From: Pyxicephalus adspersus
Taxonomy: Eukaryota > Chordata > Amphibia > Anura > Pyxicephalidae
Reading direction: 5' to 3'
DNA length: 64,000 bases
Assembly (NCBI RefSeq): GCF_032062135.1
Contig: NC_092862.1
Coordinates: forward strand, 92,517,540-92,581,539
In this document: positions 46,901 to 58,894 of the stretch, piece by piece
Numbering within the stretch: position 1 is the first letter of the stretch
Layout: each line of letters opens with the position of its first letter
Translations under genes and position numbers: made by a program
The notes under the pieces: generated by a model
Databases searched by the model: none
What the model was told of the DNA's origin: nothing
Seen by the model: only the letters and a program-made list of their open reading frames with translations

Positions 46901-47731
46901 GTCATACCTTGAGCTGCACATACTCAGAGTACATTAAAGAAAGCATTGCAAGTTACCTGGAAAATTTGTTTTTTTACTGAAGCAACATGGCCTGTCAATT
47001 TGGCCTAACTATTTTTTAGTATTGACATTTAGTTCTTCATTCAAGTGGTACATCAGCCATAATATTTTTTTTTCTTCATGTCATGCAGAAAGGTTAGTAC
47101 CATCAGTTTTTTAGTGCCATTTTTTTACTACTTCCCCTTGGAAAGATTTCTGTAGATTAGGAAACAAAGCAGGAAATTAGAGGAGATATTACAATTGAAG
47201 AGGAGGGGAAGTCCCAACTTTCACGTAGATCATCACATCACAATTGTACTCATTGGTTATGTCAAACAATAGTGGTAGTTATGTCAGCTGACAGCTTTTA
47301 TTGGACAGGAAGTAAAGAGCAGCCCTCCCACAGAAACACAGGCAGTAATTCAAACAAGGCTCTCACCTTCCTTCCTTCCAAATAAAATAGTTTTGTTTTG
47401 GGCTGAATTTCATTTAACAAAATGTAATGCTTAAAACTGAACTCCAGACTTGGTAACTTTAATCAGGCTGTATAAAATTAGGGCACCTAAAAGGCAAACA
47501 GATACTTATACTCCCAAATTTATCGGTGGTTAGTTCTGGAATACTCATGAACTTCAGACTTCAATCTGTCACAGACATAGTTCAGGATTTGTTAGAAGCA
47601 GGCTCGTTAAGGTGGTGTCTGCTCTGTATAATAGAGTCTAAGGAGTTGCAAGGGTTAATTTTGCTATGGACTACTTCCAGGGCACTGGTGCAGTGACATA
47701 CTTCTTGAAGTCAAGCAAATCTTTGTGTTTA

Positions 47732-48858
47732 CGAGGGGGTGCTGAGAAGTTCCTGGCTTTGCCCCCTTCCAGATGAAATAGAAAAATGAGTGTGGGGGCA
47801 TATGACAGCCTAATATCTTAGTATGTAACTGTGCAAATATCAGGTCTTTGCAATTCTTAAAACCATTTTTTCTTTTAGTGAGAAACTGTGATGGCACAGG
47901 CACAAGCAAGTTTCACGACGCTGGAGTTACGGGCCGTTATGAAGTTTTTGTTTCTCCAGGGAGTCAGCAAAGGACATTCACACTGAGATGTCACAAACAC
48001 TGGGGGAGAAATGTCCTTCCTACAGCACTGTCAAAACCTGGATATTCCATTTCATTTCACCGTTGAAGATGAGCCCCTCAGTGGGCGCCCCCCAACCTCA
48101 ACTGACCTGGCAACCTGCTATGCTGTCCATGAGCTGATTATTGAGGACAGACGAATATCCGCTAAAAAGATAGCACAGATACTTGACATCTTATGGGAAC
48201 ATGTTGAGTTTGTTATCACCACTATCCTAGACATGCTCAAGCTTTCAAGGAAGTGGGTGCCAAAATGTTTGAACAGTGATCAGAAGAAGGAACGAGTTGA
48301 AGCATCCAAAGCCGTTTTGGACTATTTTGAAGCTGCACAGGACTTTTTGGCTAGGTTAGTGACTAGGGATGAAACCTGGCTCCACATCTTTAATCCTGAA
48401 ACCAAGGAACAGTCAAAGGAATGGCGCCACAGTGGGTCCCCGCAGCGGAAGAAGTAAAAAAGCCATGGCTTCCGTTTTCTGGGACAAAGAGGGTATTCTG
48501 TTGGTGGACTACCTACCTCAGGTCTCTAGTATCACCAGACAGTATTATGCTAACTTCCTTGACCAGCTGAAGGAGGCAATTAAGAAGAACTGGCGTAGAA
48601 AGTTGACCAAAGGGATTGTTTTTTTCCAGGACAATGCACCTGCGCACAAAGGCGACGTTTTGAGAACGTCAAAGATACTACTGAGAGCTGGTTTTTGACC
48701 CAACCAAAGGACTTTTATTTGAATGGTCTAGAAATGCTGCAACTACGCTGCATTACGTGCATCATTCTCAGGGGGGAATATGATGAATAAATGTGTTATT
48801 TCATAACTCTGGCTCTCTTCTTTCTGGGCAAAGCCAGGAACTTCTCAGCATCCCCTCG
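47732..48858 (+). mobile_element. Mariner transposon, complete ends, inactive
   Basis: 33-base terminal inverted repeats ('cgaggggg' or 'cgagggga' followed by 'tgctgagaagttcctggctt' and 'tgccc') differ at one position only and are flanked by TA at 47730-47731 and 48859-48860. The length is 1127 bases. It carries a broken transposase gene on the + strand. The well-preserved ends suggest a relatively recent insertion compared with other elements here. A single copy is in the window, within ITGA9 intron 1. Confidence 0.95.
47891..48698 (+). pseudogene. Mariner transposase (premature stop, frameshift, 3' deletion)
   Basis: The start MAQAQASFTTLELRAVMKFL is followed by an in-frame TGA at 47984-47986. 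The same frame resumes with the linker 'VEDEPLSGRPPTS' and reaches 'LVTRDETWLHIFNPETKEQS' (first catalytic Asp) and 'WRHSGSP'. A frameshift near 48450 moves to another frame with 'MASVFWDKEGILLVDYLP' and 'GIVFFQDNAPAHKG' (second Asp). Soon after, the reading ends at 'SKILLRAGF'. The usual block 'YSPDLAPSDF/HLF' with the third acidic residue is absent, apparently deleted. The protein is about 270 residues over all frames against about 340-350 for an intact mariner transposase. It is not functional. Confidence 0.9.
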
Positions 48859-48995
48859 TAATGTACATACCAGTCAGGAGAGCAATCTAGTAATGGCACT
48901 GACTCCCTAGGTAAAACACAGAAGCTCCAATGACCATTCAAAGGAAAGGGAACCTGGCCTAAAACACCAGACGGCCTGGCTTTAAAACATAGGAG

Positions 48996-49172
48996 CATGG
49001 GTGAATCTGGGTAATACAGCAAACTTTGAATGGATGGAGTCCAGGAATAAAAAATTGCATACTAATAGTAAGTGATTTTTAAGAAATCTTTTCCAAATTT
49101 GCTGGATCGCCCAGGTTCTCCATTACAAATCTATCTTTTCCACTCTTGGAAGAGTGTTAATAAATCAGGTAT
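48996..49172. repeat. Palindromic 'AAAGCTCTCCAAG' repeat, copy 2 (diverged)
   Basis: 'gggtgaatctgggtaataca' and 'gcaaactttgaatgga' pair with the inverted 'tccaaatttgctggatcgcc' and 'caggttctccatta'. It ends 'ttggaagagtgttaataaat', the family terminus. The left end is truncated. Confidence 0.65.
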
Positions 49173-50590
49173 AATATTGCACAGTTATTCAGACTCTGAT
49201 CATACTGCACACTGTGAGCTTCTGGATTGTTTCTAAAATACAATAAAAGCATAAATGGTTATGAGTATTTAAAAAAGAAAAACATTGTAGTTTGTTGGAC
49301 TTCTTTCTCCATAAAAAGCCATGTACATATGGGCATGAATTTTTAGGAGCCATGTGTAAAACAAGTTTTTAACACTCTCAATTTAAAATGGCTGTTAGCA
49401 GGCTTTTAATAGACTACCATTACTTGCATTAAGTGCTCATTTACACTCATGCATGGCTGTAATGCATGGAAATGCACCATGCATGTATTTGTGTATTTCA
49501 GTGCCATTCGTTTTCAACTAGAAAAAAAAGTAATTCTCATCACACAGTAAGGCAATGCATGTTGTGATATACTGCATTGTCACTCCACTTAATAAATTGT
49601 CTCCCTTAGTAAATCGGCAGCTTATGGGCAAAAAGACATAGGGTAACCAATGGACTGGTTATGCGTGAAAAGGATCACTTTTTAAACTGGGGTTTAGGGT
49701 TGCTTTGAAACCATTAACAAACTACTTTAGGCTTATTGAAAGCTTTATAAAAACTTGCTGTGCACCCTGATGTTACACTCACCAAAGGCTGTGTATTGTG
49801 TAAGGTTTTATAAGACACTGGATTTTACAATCTAACAATAAGTTCAATTTATAATATATACATAATTACCTCTTTATTTTAGCAGACGTTAAGTTGGACT
49901 CTTTTTTCCTCCTGGCTTTAGAGGAATTTACCTGATAAAAATCTGGACGAAAATCTCAAATTGCAGTTTATATAACCCCCGCAATATATTCCTGTCCTCT
50001 CCATAGTAAGAATATTTCTGTCCAGTGGGGAGGGCAGCAGCACATGGAAGGGGGGTGAATTGCCAACAGCTATAAATTCTAATACGGAAGCCTCAGTGTG
50101 GACAGAAATCAACACTAAGTCATATCACTTATGTAGTAGATAACTATCAATTGCTCAGCTGGAAGCCTTGTAACTCAAGCTCTCTCTGTTATAGACACAT
50201 GTTTCCAGGCTCACTGCCAGATGAAGACTTGTTTTCCTTTAATACTTTTTCATTCAAATGTATATTATTATTTCTTACCTCCATGGCTACATTTTTTCTT
50301 TAGTGTTGTGAATTCACTCATTATAGACTTTCATAGTATTATAGACTTTATGTTGTATTTCAATCACATTTTCTATACAGATAACATTAACAATTTTATT
50401 TTTAAATACTGCTAGTTTCAAAAATCTGCTCTTTTACATTTAGGTCTTAATTTAAAGAAGCCATAATTGCCCCAAACGGAGACACTGCCTAATCTAAAAT
50501 AGTCGACTGTTAAAGGCAATAAAGAGTTTGTTTTATCCAATGCAAAAAAGAGACTGTCCTGATCTAAGACATAGGAATGACTGTCAAATC

Positions 50591-50874
50591 CAGTGTTTCT
50601 CAACCAGGATTTCTCGAGAGGTTGTTAGGGGGTTCCTTGAGCAAAGGGCTATTTGTTCTCTCAGTTCAGTTTTACTGACACCCATGATCTTTTTGGATAT
50701 CTATAAGGGTGGAATTCTTCCCACTGGGCAGCAATGCAAGAGGCATTTTTTCTACTGACCACTACACTGATGTTTTGTGATCTGTGGGTAAAAAAATTTG
50801 TAAAAAGTTTCTCTGAAGATCTGAAAGTTATTTTAACAATGTTTTCCAAATGATTAAAAGGTCAAGAAAGACTG
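50591..50874. mobile_element. hAT MITE, 'cagtgtttcttgac' family, complete, inverted
   Basis: It begins 'cagtgtttctcaacc' and ends 'aaggtcaagaaagactg'. The flanking octamers 'gtcaaatc' (50583-50590) and 'gttaaatc' (50875-50882) match at 7 of 8, a good hAT target duplication. The interior is the reverse complement of the copy at 13802, with 'ctgaccaccacact'-type words seen as 'ctactgaccactacactgat'. It directly abuts the Harbinger-like MITE that follows. Confidence 0.88.
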
Positions 50875-50885
50875 GTTAAATCTAA

Positions 50886-51209
50886 GGCTGCGTACACACG
50901 TAGGACTTTTGTTGTTGGAAAAGTTCTTTCACGATCCTTTCCAACAAGAAAAGACTGAAAGATGCTTTAACGAGCACTGCACATACAGAGCTGTTTTAAT
51001 CTGGAGATGAGAGAACGAACGAATGGCAGCCTGCTGCGCTCTCTCCCCTTAACTTGTATTGAAGTTGTTCATCGTTCATGGATCAACTAGGACCAATCCA
51101 TAAAGACGGATCCATGAACAGCATCAGACTATACACACATCAGATTCTCATCTGATACTAGCCCTGAAAGGATATTCGGACGAGAATCATCTGACGTGTG
51201 TACATACCC
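50886..51209. mobile_element. Harbinger-like MITE, complete, TAA-flanked
   Basis: The ends 'ggctgcgtacacacgt' and (inverted) 'gggtatgtacacacgt' are flanked by TAA at 50883-50885 and 51210-51212. Shared internal words with 34890 and 58600 include 'cacgatcctttccaac' and 'gattctcatctgata'. No coding sequence. A three-base TAA duplication is the PIF/Harbinger signature. Confidence 0.85.
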
Positions 51210-53244
51210 TAAAGCAATGTAGAGACTATGGTAATCTAAGGCAATAGGGGACTGTGAAAAATCGGGCAATACAGAGGCTGTCAAATACGAAGCAAACCTG
51301 TCTAACCTAAGGCAATGCTCTCTATCTCCATCTTACACATGTATAGCAATTACCTCCTTCTATACAACATGTATAGCAAATTTTGATTCTTCCATTTCCC
51401 TGTTAAGACCCCTATTTTCACCTTTTGATTGACAACATTCTCGGTTTGCTCATTTATTGCACTTCAAACGTTGTTAGCCCTCCTCTTCTTCCATAGCTCA
51501 TGAGTCATGAGTCTGCCAGCACTGATACCCCTGTGTATTGGTGCTAAACAGGACAGACATTGGGATGAGTTAAAGGCAGATATTTATTAATAGATGGAGA
51601 AATGGTACTTACTTTGAATAAAAGGTATATAACATTCTAAGGAGTTTGAATAGTCTCTAAATTTACAATCAGCCAAACCAAAGAAAATTGGTGGGATGTC
51701 CAAATTTCTGTCACTGAAAATAACCTTTTGTGGTTGTTTCCAATGATAGCAGAATGAAGGCACATAGATTGTACAGACTGAGCAAGGGGCACTCTGTTGC
51801 AATTTCCTCCATAGGAAATTATAACCATCATCCCAGGACAGTTGTTTAGATGCTCTACATGTTAGACTCTACTCTGTTAGATTTTAATCTGAGATGTCCT
51901 TGATAGCTTGTTTAGAGTGACAATTATCAAGTGTTGTGTATGTAGTGTGCTATGCAGGAGCAGTGGGTACAGTAATGTGGATTGCAGAAATGTATTAATT
52001 CCACCAGCAATTTCATTGCAATACTGCTACCATACCCTCTACTTGGGCAGAATACTTTTACACCAGGACTTGCAGTCATGTGACTACTGTAAAGGTTATA
52101 CAGTGAACTATCATATGATGTTAATGGTATTAAGGTGCTGAGATAGATGAGCCTTTTCCTATTAGGAAGGCAAACAAATGGAGGAGTGTACAGCGGGATG
52201 CATTCCACTTGTCTTCCCCCCTCCCCTCTTTAAGAACTGTGTTTACAGTGCTCATACTCTCTAATGTTGGTGGAATCAATCACAAAATATAGTTTCCTTG
52301 TACATAAATTTGTAATATGTCCATAGTTCATAACCCTACTTTTTTCTCTTCAATTACATTTCAGTTTATAATAATAGTTCCCTGCGGTTTGCTAACACAC
52401 AATATGTTGTTTGTATGGTTTTAATCTTATATTATGTCTTTAAAAAACACAAAAGTAGAAACAGTGAGGTAAATATCCGTGCACCCACGGCTGACAATTC
52501 CTTCATAGTGTACTAGTTTTCTGGTTGTCATTCTAACTGTCTGACTTGAAGCAAATATGGCGATATAAAGTTTTGGTTTTTCTCACACTTTCCTGATCCT
52601 CATCAAATCAATAAATATGGACCAATGTAACCGACAAGCTAACCAATATTTTCAGGGCACAGAAATATGAAGGTATAGGTTCTTTGGTCTTATTATTCGG
52701 CTAGGCCAGAGAGACGTAATGCCCACACATGGCAAGGGTGGTCACATTTTTTTGGCATATCCAAATGCCACCTATTGTGTAAAGACAGCTTTGGGGCCTT
52801 TGTCTATGAGCATTGTGCTAATGCATCACTAGCATTTAATCAGTGATCTATCTATCAGCTTCCCTTTTCTACTGCTGCTGCCATTCATAAAGCTGATAAT
52901 GAAAATGATGCTTGAATGTTTGTGCCTACAGCACCAGAAAAAAAGAACTTTTACGAAGAATGATATTGTAAATAAAAAGAATGTGAGTTCTTTTTGGGGT
53001 CACTACTATGTACATATGGTGCAATTTGTGTTGTGTCATTGGTCTTCTGTCGCTAATAAACATTTTGAAGTAAAAAATATTTGTATATAAAAGAATATAC
53101 TGGTATTCCACTATCTCTGAACACTACAAACCCCCCTTTCTATCTTATGTAGATGAGGAGAGGAATTGGTGTTCTTCAGTCTTATTGTAGGTTGACAATG
53201 ATTCTCTATAGATACAGTACAGTGGGTAAGTTGTCACTCTAGGG

Positions 53245-53450
53245 CAGTCTTTCTCTGCCTTTTTAGCATGGGGGAAACTTGGAAATAACTTTCAGGGTTT
53301 ATGGAACCCTAGCTATAATTACTATATTCACAGCTTAGTACATTAGTGTGGTGGTCAGAAGGAAGAATGCCTCTTACATTGTAGGCCAGTGGGAAGAATA
53401 TCACCCTTACAGATAGCCAAAAAGACCATTGATGTCAGTTAAAATGTGAA
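53245..53450. mobile_element. hAT MITE, 'cagtgtttcttgac' family, truncated
   Basis: It starts 'cagtctttctctgcc' and continues 'tattcacagcttagtacatt', 'agtgtggtggtcagaa', 'ggaagaatgcctctta' and 'acagatagccaaaaagacca'. The 3' part is missing, with AT-rich sequence from about 53450. Confidence 0.75.
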
Positions 53451-55078
53451 AATAAATAAGAAAAAAACAAAATCAAATGGAGCCAGCACATTTAAAGACT
53501 GATAGGCTTCAATATGTTAACTTTATTTACCTTGCATTAAAAATGTACTTGTTTTTGTTGAACATTGTGACATTAGAGGGCCCCAGTTGATAGATGTGTC
53601 CTGTGTATTATCATGTACTTTCAGATAAACAAATCTCAGGATATCTCATCTTTTCTGTTAAGAGCACATTTGATAACATAATTATACTGTCTATTCATGT
53701 TTATCAGTGGCAGCAGGATAAAGACTTTACATTAATTACAACATGTCAGACATCCACAGCTCCCAAAATATCCAGATAACATCCCATGCTTGTGTTTTAA
53801 TAAGAGCAATATTGGATTTATCACTCACACCATCTGTAGCACTCATCACCTCTTTTTGAACCTCCGGCAGTGCATATGTAGCTGTTTTTACTTAGAAGAC
53901 TTTTTAATGTCCCAAAACTCCATTTCAAGTGTGTGCCTAAAATAGATTTTGGGTGGGATATTAGTGGAAATAGCTCAGCTTAGAGTGCAAATAGGATTGG
54001 AAAATGCAGCTTGCTCTTGTATGAGACAAAACCTGTGATAAAATGCCATTGGGGATTTTATACAAAAAATACTTACGTATATAAAGAAAAAACTGATGAA
54101 AGATAAGTGATCTAGAGCACCCAAGCTTCAACCCTCTGACCACAATTTCAAAGTTATATGCAACCTCAATATTTTTTTTTTCTGCGGCTAACACAGCCAA
54201 CCCTTACATCCCACCAAAAACCCAACCCAGATAACTAGACTTTTGCAACTTACCCCTCCCCAGATATTTAACCATCAGGAACAGTAAATACCCCCTACAT
54301 CTAAAGAAGTGCTTAGCACAAATTTTTGCAATATTACGGCAAAACAGTGGATGTTGGGATATGGCCTATAGGCCAACACAACCCATGACACTTTATCCTA
54401 TGACACAACCCATGACACTTTATCCTATGACTATACCAGACCCAGGTTTGTCTGAGATTTGATTAAAGAACATGATAAGAAAGAGTATGATGTAGAAAAC
54501 ATTAAAAATGTTTGCTGCCCAGTGCATACTCTGGTGGCTGTAATTGCCAGGACTGCAGTCAGTTTGGTTGCAAGATCCCATGAGGTGGAAGAGTATACTC
54601 TTTGTCCATTGTATCTTATTGACAGTCTTTCAAGCAGATGAAAGCCTTTTTTTGTTTTACAGATAGCAAACCAATTATCATGCTATTTGTTCCTCAAAAT
54701 GAATTAAAATTGAAAAAAAAAAATCAATTTCCTACAACAACTCACGTCCACATACTCATGTAGACAACACAATATACAATGAAAAGCTCAATGTATACCA
54801 CTGAATCAACACATATACCGATATGCATTTTGGAGGAGATACATTATTGTCCGTTAATTCTAATGTAGGAGATTTTTAATCCAGCAGGTAGGTACCGCGG
54901 TAGGGAGAGTCCCATGGAAGTGTTCTCACCAAGATTTTTCCTAGAAAGCTTGCTTGTCTAAAATGATCTGAGAACAGAGAGAAAAATAATGACAATGTCT
55001 AGGAAAAAAATAAAGAATTCTAAAGGGAAATCTTTTCAGCTGGCTTTAAGAAATCAAAAGGGACAGTGGGCTGGTTTG

Positions 55079-55205
55079 TTTGGTTTAAAGCTCTCCAAGA
55101 CTGGAGAAGATAGACTATTCAGGGTGAACCATTTCAGGTTTGCTGGATCCCCCAGGCTTGCTTATGATAATCTCCAGTCTTGGTGAGCTTTAATAAATCA
55201 TGCCC
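55079..55205. repeat. Palindromic 'AAAGCTCTCCAAG' repeat, copy 3 (compact foldback)
   Basis: The left arm 'ttaaagctctccaagactgg' and 'agaagata' is mirrored by the right arm 'atctccagtcttggtgagct' and 'ttaataaa'. The loop holds 'tttgctggatcccccaggct'. It is the clearest short foldback of the family in the window and would form a long hairpin as RNA or single-stranded DNA. Confidence 0.75.
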
Positions 55206-56639
55206 AGTGTGTTCACATTAGCAGCAGAGATCATTTTTCTGTTATTCTACTGTGGACTTTGGCTGCCATATTTTAGGTGTCTCCTATGCAATCAAAGGGG
55301 GATGAGCAGACAGGAGTGTAGCAACAGACTAAAATACATGTAAAGCCAATCTATTTTGTGAGTTCCCTGCCTGTTGAGAAAAGGAACTAATTTGCTTTAA
55401 CGCCCCCGATCCTCAGGAATATATTTTCACCTGTAAATTTCCAATTACCAATAGCTATTTCTGGAGTCACCAAGCGCTCTGTCACATGCAGGCAGTATAT
55501 AATCCAGTTCAAGCTTTGATTTATGGTACATACATTGTCCATGGCTACTTCTTTTCATAGCAGCCAAATAACAATTACGGTACAAATACAAGGAGTTAAA
55601 GGTATCAATAGGTATCAATAACCTTACAAAAAGAAAACAATATTATACTATAAACTGCAATAAAAAAAATCTGTTTAATTCATAATGGCGTCTAAAGAGC
55701 TATATCAATGAAAAACTTCAATGTACAAATGTGACATGCAATACGTTACTATACATTTAGCATGATACATTACTAGTACACCTCAAAAGCTCAACGTGTA
55801 TATGACCGCTTCTCCAGGAGCATCATATATGAGGACAATCATCCATTTGATAGTCACATGAAGCGAAGTACTAAAAACGTATCTGTCCTAACAACTGGTC
55901 AACAGAGGTCAGGGGATAGAAAGCCAACTTGGGTCTATAGTTACCTTGGAAAGATATTTAAGAAAAAAAACATCAAAAGAGTACCATCCTGGCTGCCTAT
56001 CAAGGTAACTAACTGTGCTGTTGACTGACAATTGTTTCAGCATTTATGGTGGTGGTGTGGAAAGCTGTAGCTGATGATAAAAAAGGATCAAAATGAATGA
56101 AATGCAGAGAAGTGCACACCCACATCTCTACTAAATAAACTTGTTTAAAAAAATGCAGCTGTCTACAAAAAAAAAAACAAAAAAAACAAGAAGTACAGTG
56201 CAGTGGTGGTCTTTGTCTCTTATGAAATTGTGGGATAATTATGAATTAGTAGGGAAGGTGTGGAAGGCCTATGATCAATGAGCTGTTCAGCTTTTAATAC
56301 ATAACAGTGATTACACTGGGGGACACATTTTTTGTTGAGTTTGATCTTACACTTGTTTTTTTACTAATTTTTGGGTGGTGAATCCAGAAATGACCCCAGT
56401 TTTTTGCCATCACATCTAGTTTTTTCGATACAGGGTAGCCTCCATTTTTGTCAAAAAAAGATTTTACATACAATTAACAAATAATGAAATAATAAGTTAA
56501 ATGTACTGTTTATTTAAATTTCTTTTGTTCATACAAAGGATTTATTGTTACTCTATGATATTTTCTATTACAGTAAAACATTTGAAAATTAATCGGGTAA
56601 TCGGTTAAGGTAAACATTTACACTTATAGCTTTTCTTGG

Positions 56640-58193
56640 AGTGTTCAGTGTCAGGATAATCCCGTCGGATTCTCCAATAATAGTCAGCCATCATATGTAC
56701 ATCCCATATAGCCCTATACCATCATCTACCTGATGACCTTCAAATCTTGGTGGAATCGTTCACCTTGCTCATCACTGAATGCACCAAGGTTTTCCGGGAA
56801 GTTAGAAAGACAATTTCTGTGTAATTTTTTACTTGTGTGTTTCAAAGAAAGTCATTGACAATGGCTTTGAATGATAACCAAGCATTCTTTTCGACTTCTG
56901 ACATTGTCCTGATGAAATGTTCATCTATGGTGAGCTGCTGAATTTGTGGACCATCAAACACACTGGCCTTGATTTTTTAAAAGACAGGCTAGGAAATGCC
57001 AGAATGAAGTACTTAAAACAGTTTCCTTCAGTTGGTAAAGCTTTAACAAACTGCTTCATCAGACCCAGTTTCATGTTCAGAGGCAGGAATTTAATATTCT
57101 TTCTATCAACAAGTGGCTCATGCAAAATGTTTGGATCACCTGGTTTTAGGGCAGAACTTCGAATCCAATTCCTTTTCACCCAATACCTTTCACGAGCTCT
57201 GCTGTCTCACATGCACAGATAACAGGGATACTTGGTGTATCCGCGTTGCTGACCAAGAAGGAAGCATACCATTTTTAAGGTCAGATACACAGAGACACAG
57301 ATGACCCAATTGTGTTGGTAATATTGCAACAACTCAATGACTCTCTTTATGCCTGTAAATCATTCACAAAGAGAAACTGAATGACCAATTGGGACTGACT
57401 CAAATATATTGCCATTGTGAAAGAGGACACACTTTAACCTCCGCTTTGAGCTATCGATGAATAGTCGGCATTCAGTTGAGTTATAGATTGGAATTCCCAA
57501 TTCTGCTATTAAACCAGGTATGTTATGCCAATACACAAAGCCACTGTCAGTTCCAATAGCTTTGTTCCTTTTTTAAGTAAGTTTTTCTCACGCAGTTTTG
57601 ATGCTAGGTGTTCTGAAGCCTTCTTCGATAGTCCTAAATCACGTGCCAAATACTCAACTCATGCTGATAAAATCCCTTACGAACAGAGTCCTCTTCAATT
57701 TCAAACTCTTCATCATTGTTGTCACCTAGTTCATCACCATAATCATGTTCTTCAAGAGAGGGTAGTGTAACAAAAAACAGCACTGGAATTTCATCTGAAT
57801 GAGCCACTAGGCGTATAGCTGATGGTAGACTAGGATACTCTATGCTACATTTATTTTTCTTGTTATATTCTGAAGTTTTCACTATACAAAAGTAACATTC
57901 ACTGAAATGATCACCCTGCTCTCGCCAAACTATTGGTATACCAAATACCAAATCGTATCACATGTTCCCTTTTTCCACATCCGTAAACCCCCAACACACT
58001 GTTTGCACACCTTATGAGAGGCCCAAGACTTAACTTGATCACCAAGTTTAACTTTGAAATATGCCAAATAGGCTTGCTCTACAAATGTGCTGATGTTCGC
58101 CCTTTGACTGGGAATGGTGAAACTGCCACAGATACAACAAAATTAATCAGGGTTGTTTAGGTACTTACGATCAGAAACAGCAGAGCCAGACAT
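56640..58193 (-). pseudogene. Transposon-like gene of an uncharacterised family (decayed)
   Basis: Read on the minus strand from ATG at 58193: 'MSGSAVSDRKYLNNPD', stop (58143-58145), then 'FCCICGSFTIPSQRANISTF' and 'WASHKVCKQCVGGLRMWKKG', a Cys-rich N-terminus with CxxC pairs. After a frameshift near 57950 come 'FGIPIVWREQGDHFSECYFC' and 'EYPSLPSAIRLVAHSDEIPV'. Further down are 'LLGQQRGYTKYPCYLC' (about 57235), 'LVDRKNIKFLPLNMKLGLMK' (about 57100), 'ERFHQDLKVI' (about 56755) and 'YMMADYYW' (about 56690). I recognise this chain as a multicopy, transposon-like protein found in many animal genomes, but cannot assign a superfamily or catalytic triad. Several stops and frameshifts make it a dead copy. 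It lies antisense in ITGA9 intron 1. No inverted ends were identified. Confidence 0.8.
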
Positions 58194-58599
58194 GATCTGA
58201 AAAAAAGTAAATACGTGTGTAAGTGGAAAAATAAATTTTGTCTATTCACTACGTAGAGCAGCGCACAGCCTCTGACCACACTATCTTGCGTGTAAATGAA
58301 TAGCCAATACAAATCTACTCTACAGTAATCGCATTATTATTAGCGGTAGAGAAAAAAACTGACGTGATTGAAGAAAACTAACTGCATTTTCAGTAACTAA
58401 CTGCATACCTATATTAGTGAATAAAGGCTAAAAACTGAAGTTAACAAAAAATTTGTTCAAAATTGTTCCCCAATGTTATGTGATTGCTGAAACACCAAGA
58501 AGTACAAGTGAAAAATACATAGCAAAGATTTATGAAGCCAACAATTCCACTACACATAAGACATTAGATTAAGCTTGGAACAATCTTGTCTGTCTCTAA

Positions 58600-58894
58600 G
58601 CTATGTACACACATCTAATGGTTCTCACCCGATATTTGGCTCAGAGCTGATATCAGACGAGAGTCTGGCATGTGTACAGCGCCCGCGGTTCATCGTCCGA
58701 ACGACCGTCCGTAACGATCGTAATGCAAGTGAAGGGGGAAAATGCGCAGCGGGGTGCCGCTCGGTCGTTTTCTCCCCTCCCCTCTGCATAGAGCAGAACA
58801 GTGCTAAATGTACATTATGTACATGTGCCTAATCGTTGGAAAGGATTGTGAAAGATCCTTTCCAACGACTATAATTGCACGTGTGTATGCGGCT
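58600..58894. mobile_element. Harbinger-like MITE, TAA-flanked
   Basis: TAA at 58597-58599 and 58895-58897 bracket 'gctatgtacacac' and the inverted end 'agccgcatacacacgt'. It contains the family hairpin 'cgttggaaaggattgtgaaa..gatcctttccaacg' (about 58834-58867). It is CpG-rich in the centre ('gcgcagcggggtgccgctcg'). Confidence 0.85.

Noticed and set aside
56917..57222. 101-residue + strand frame
   Set aside because: It is the antisense shadow of the transposon-like gene remnant on the minus strand.
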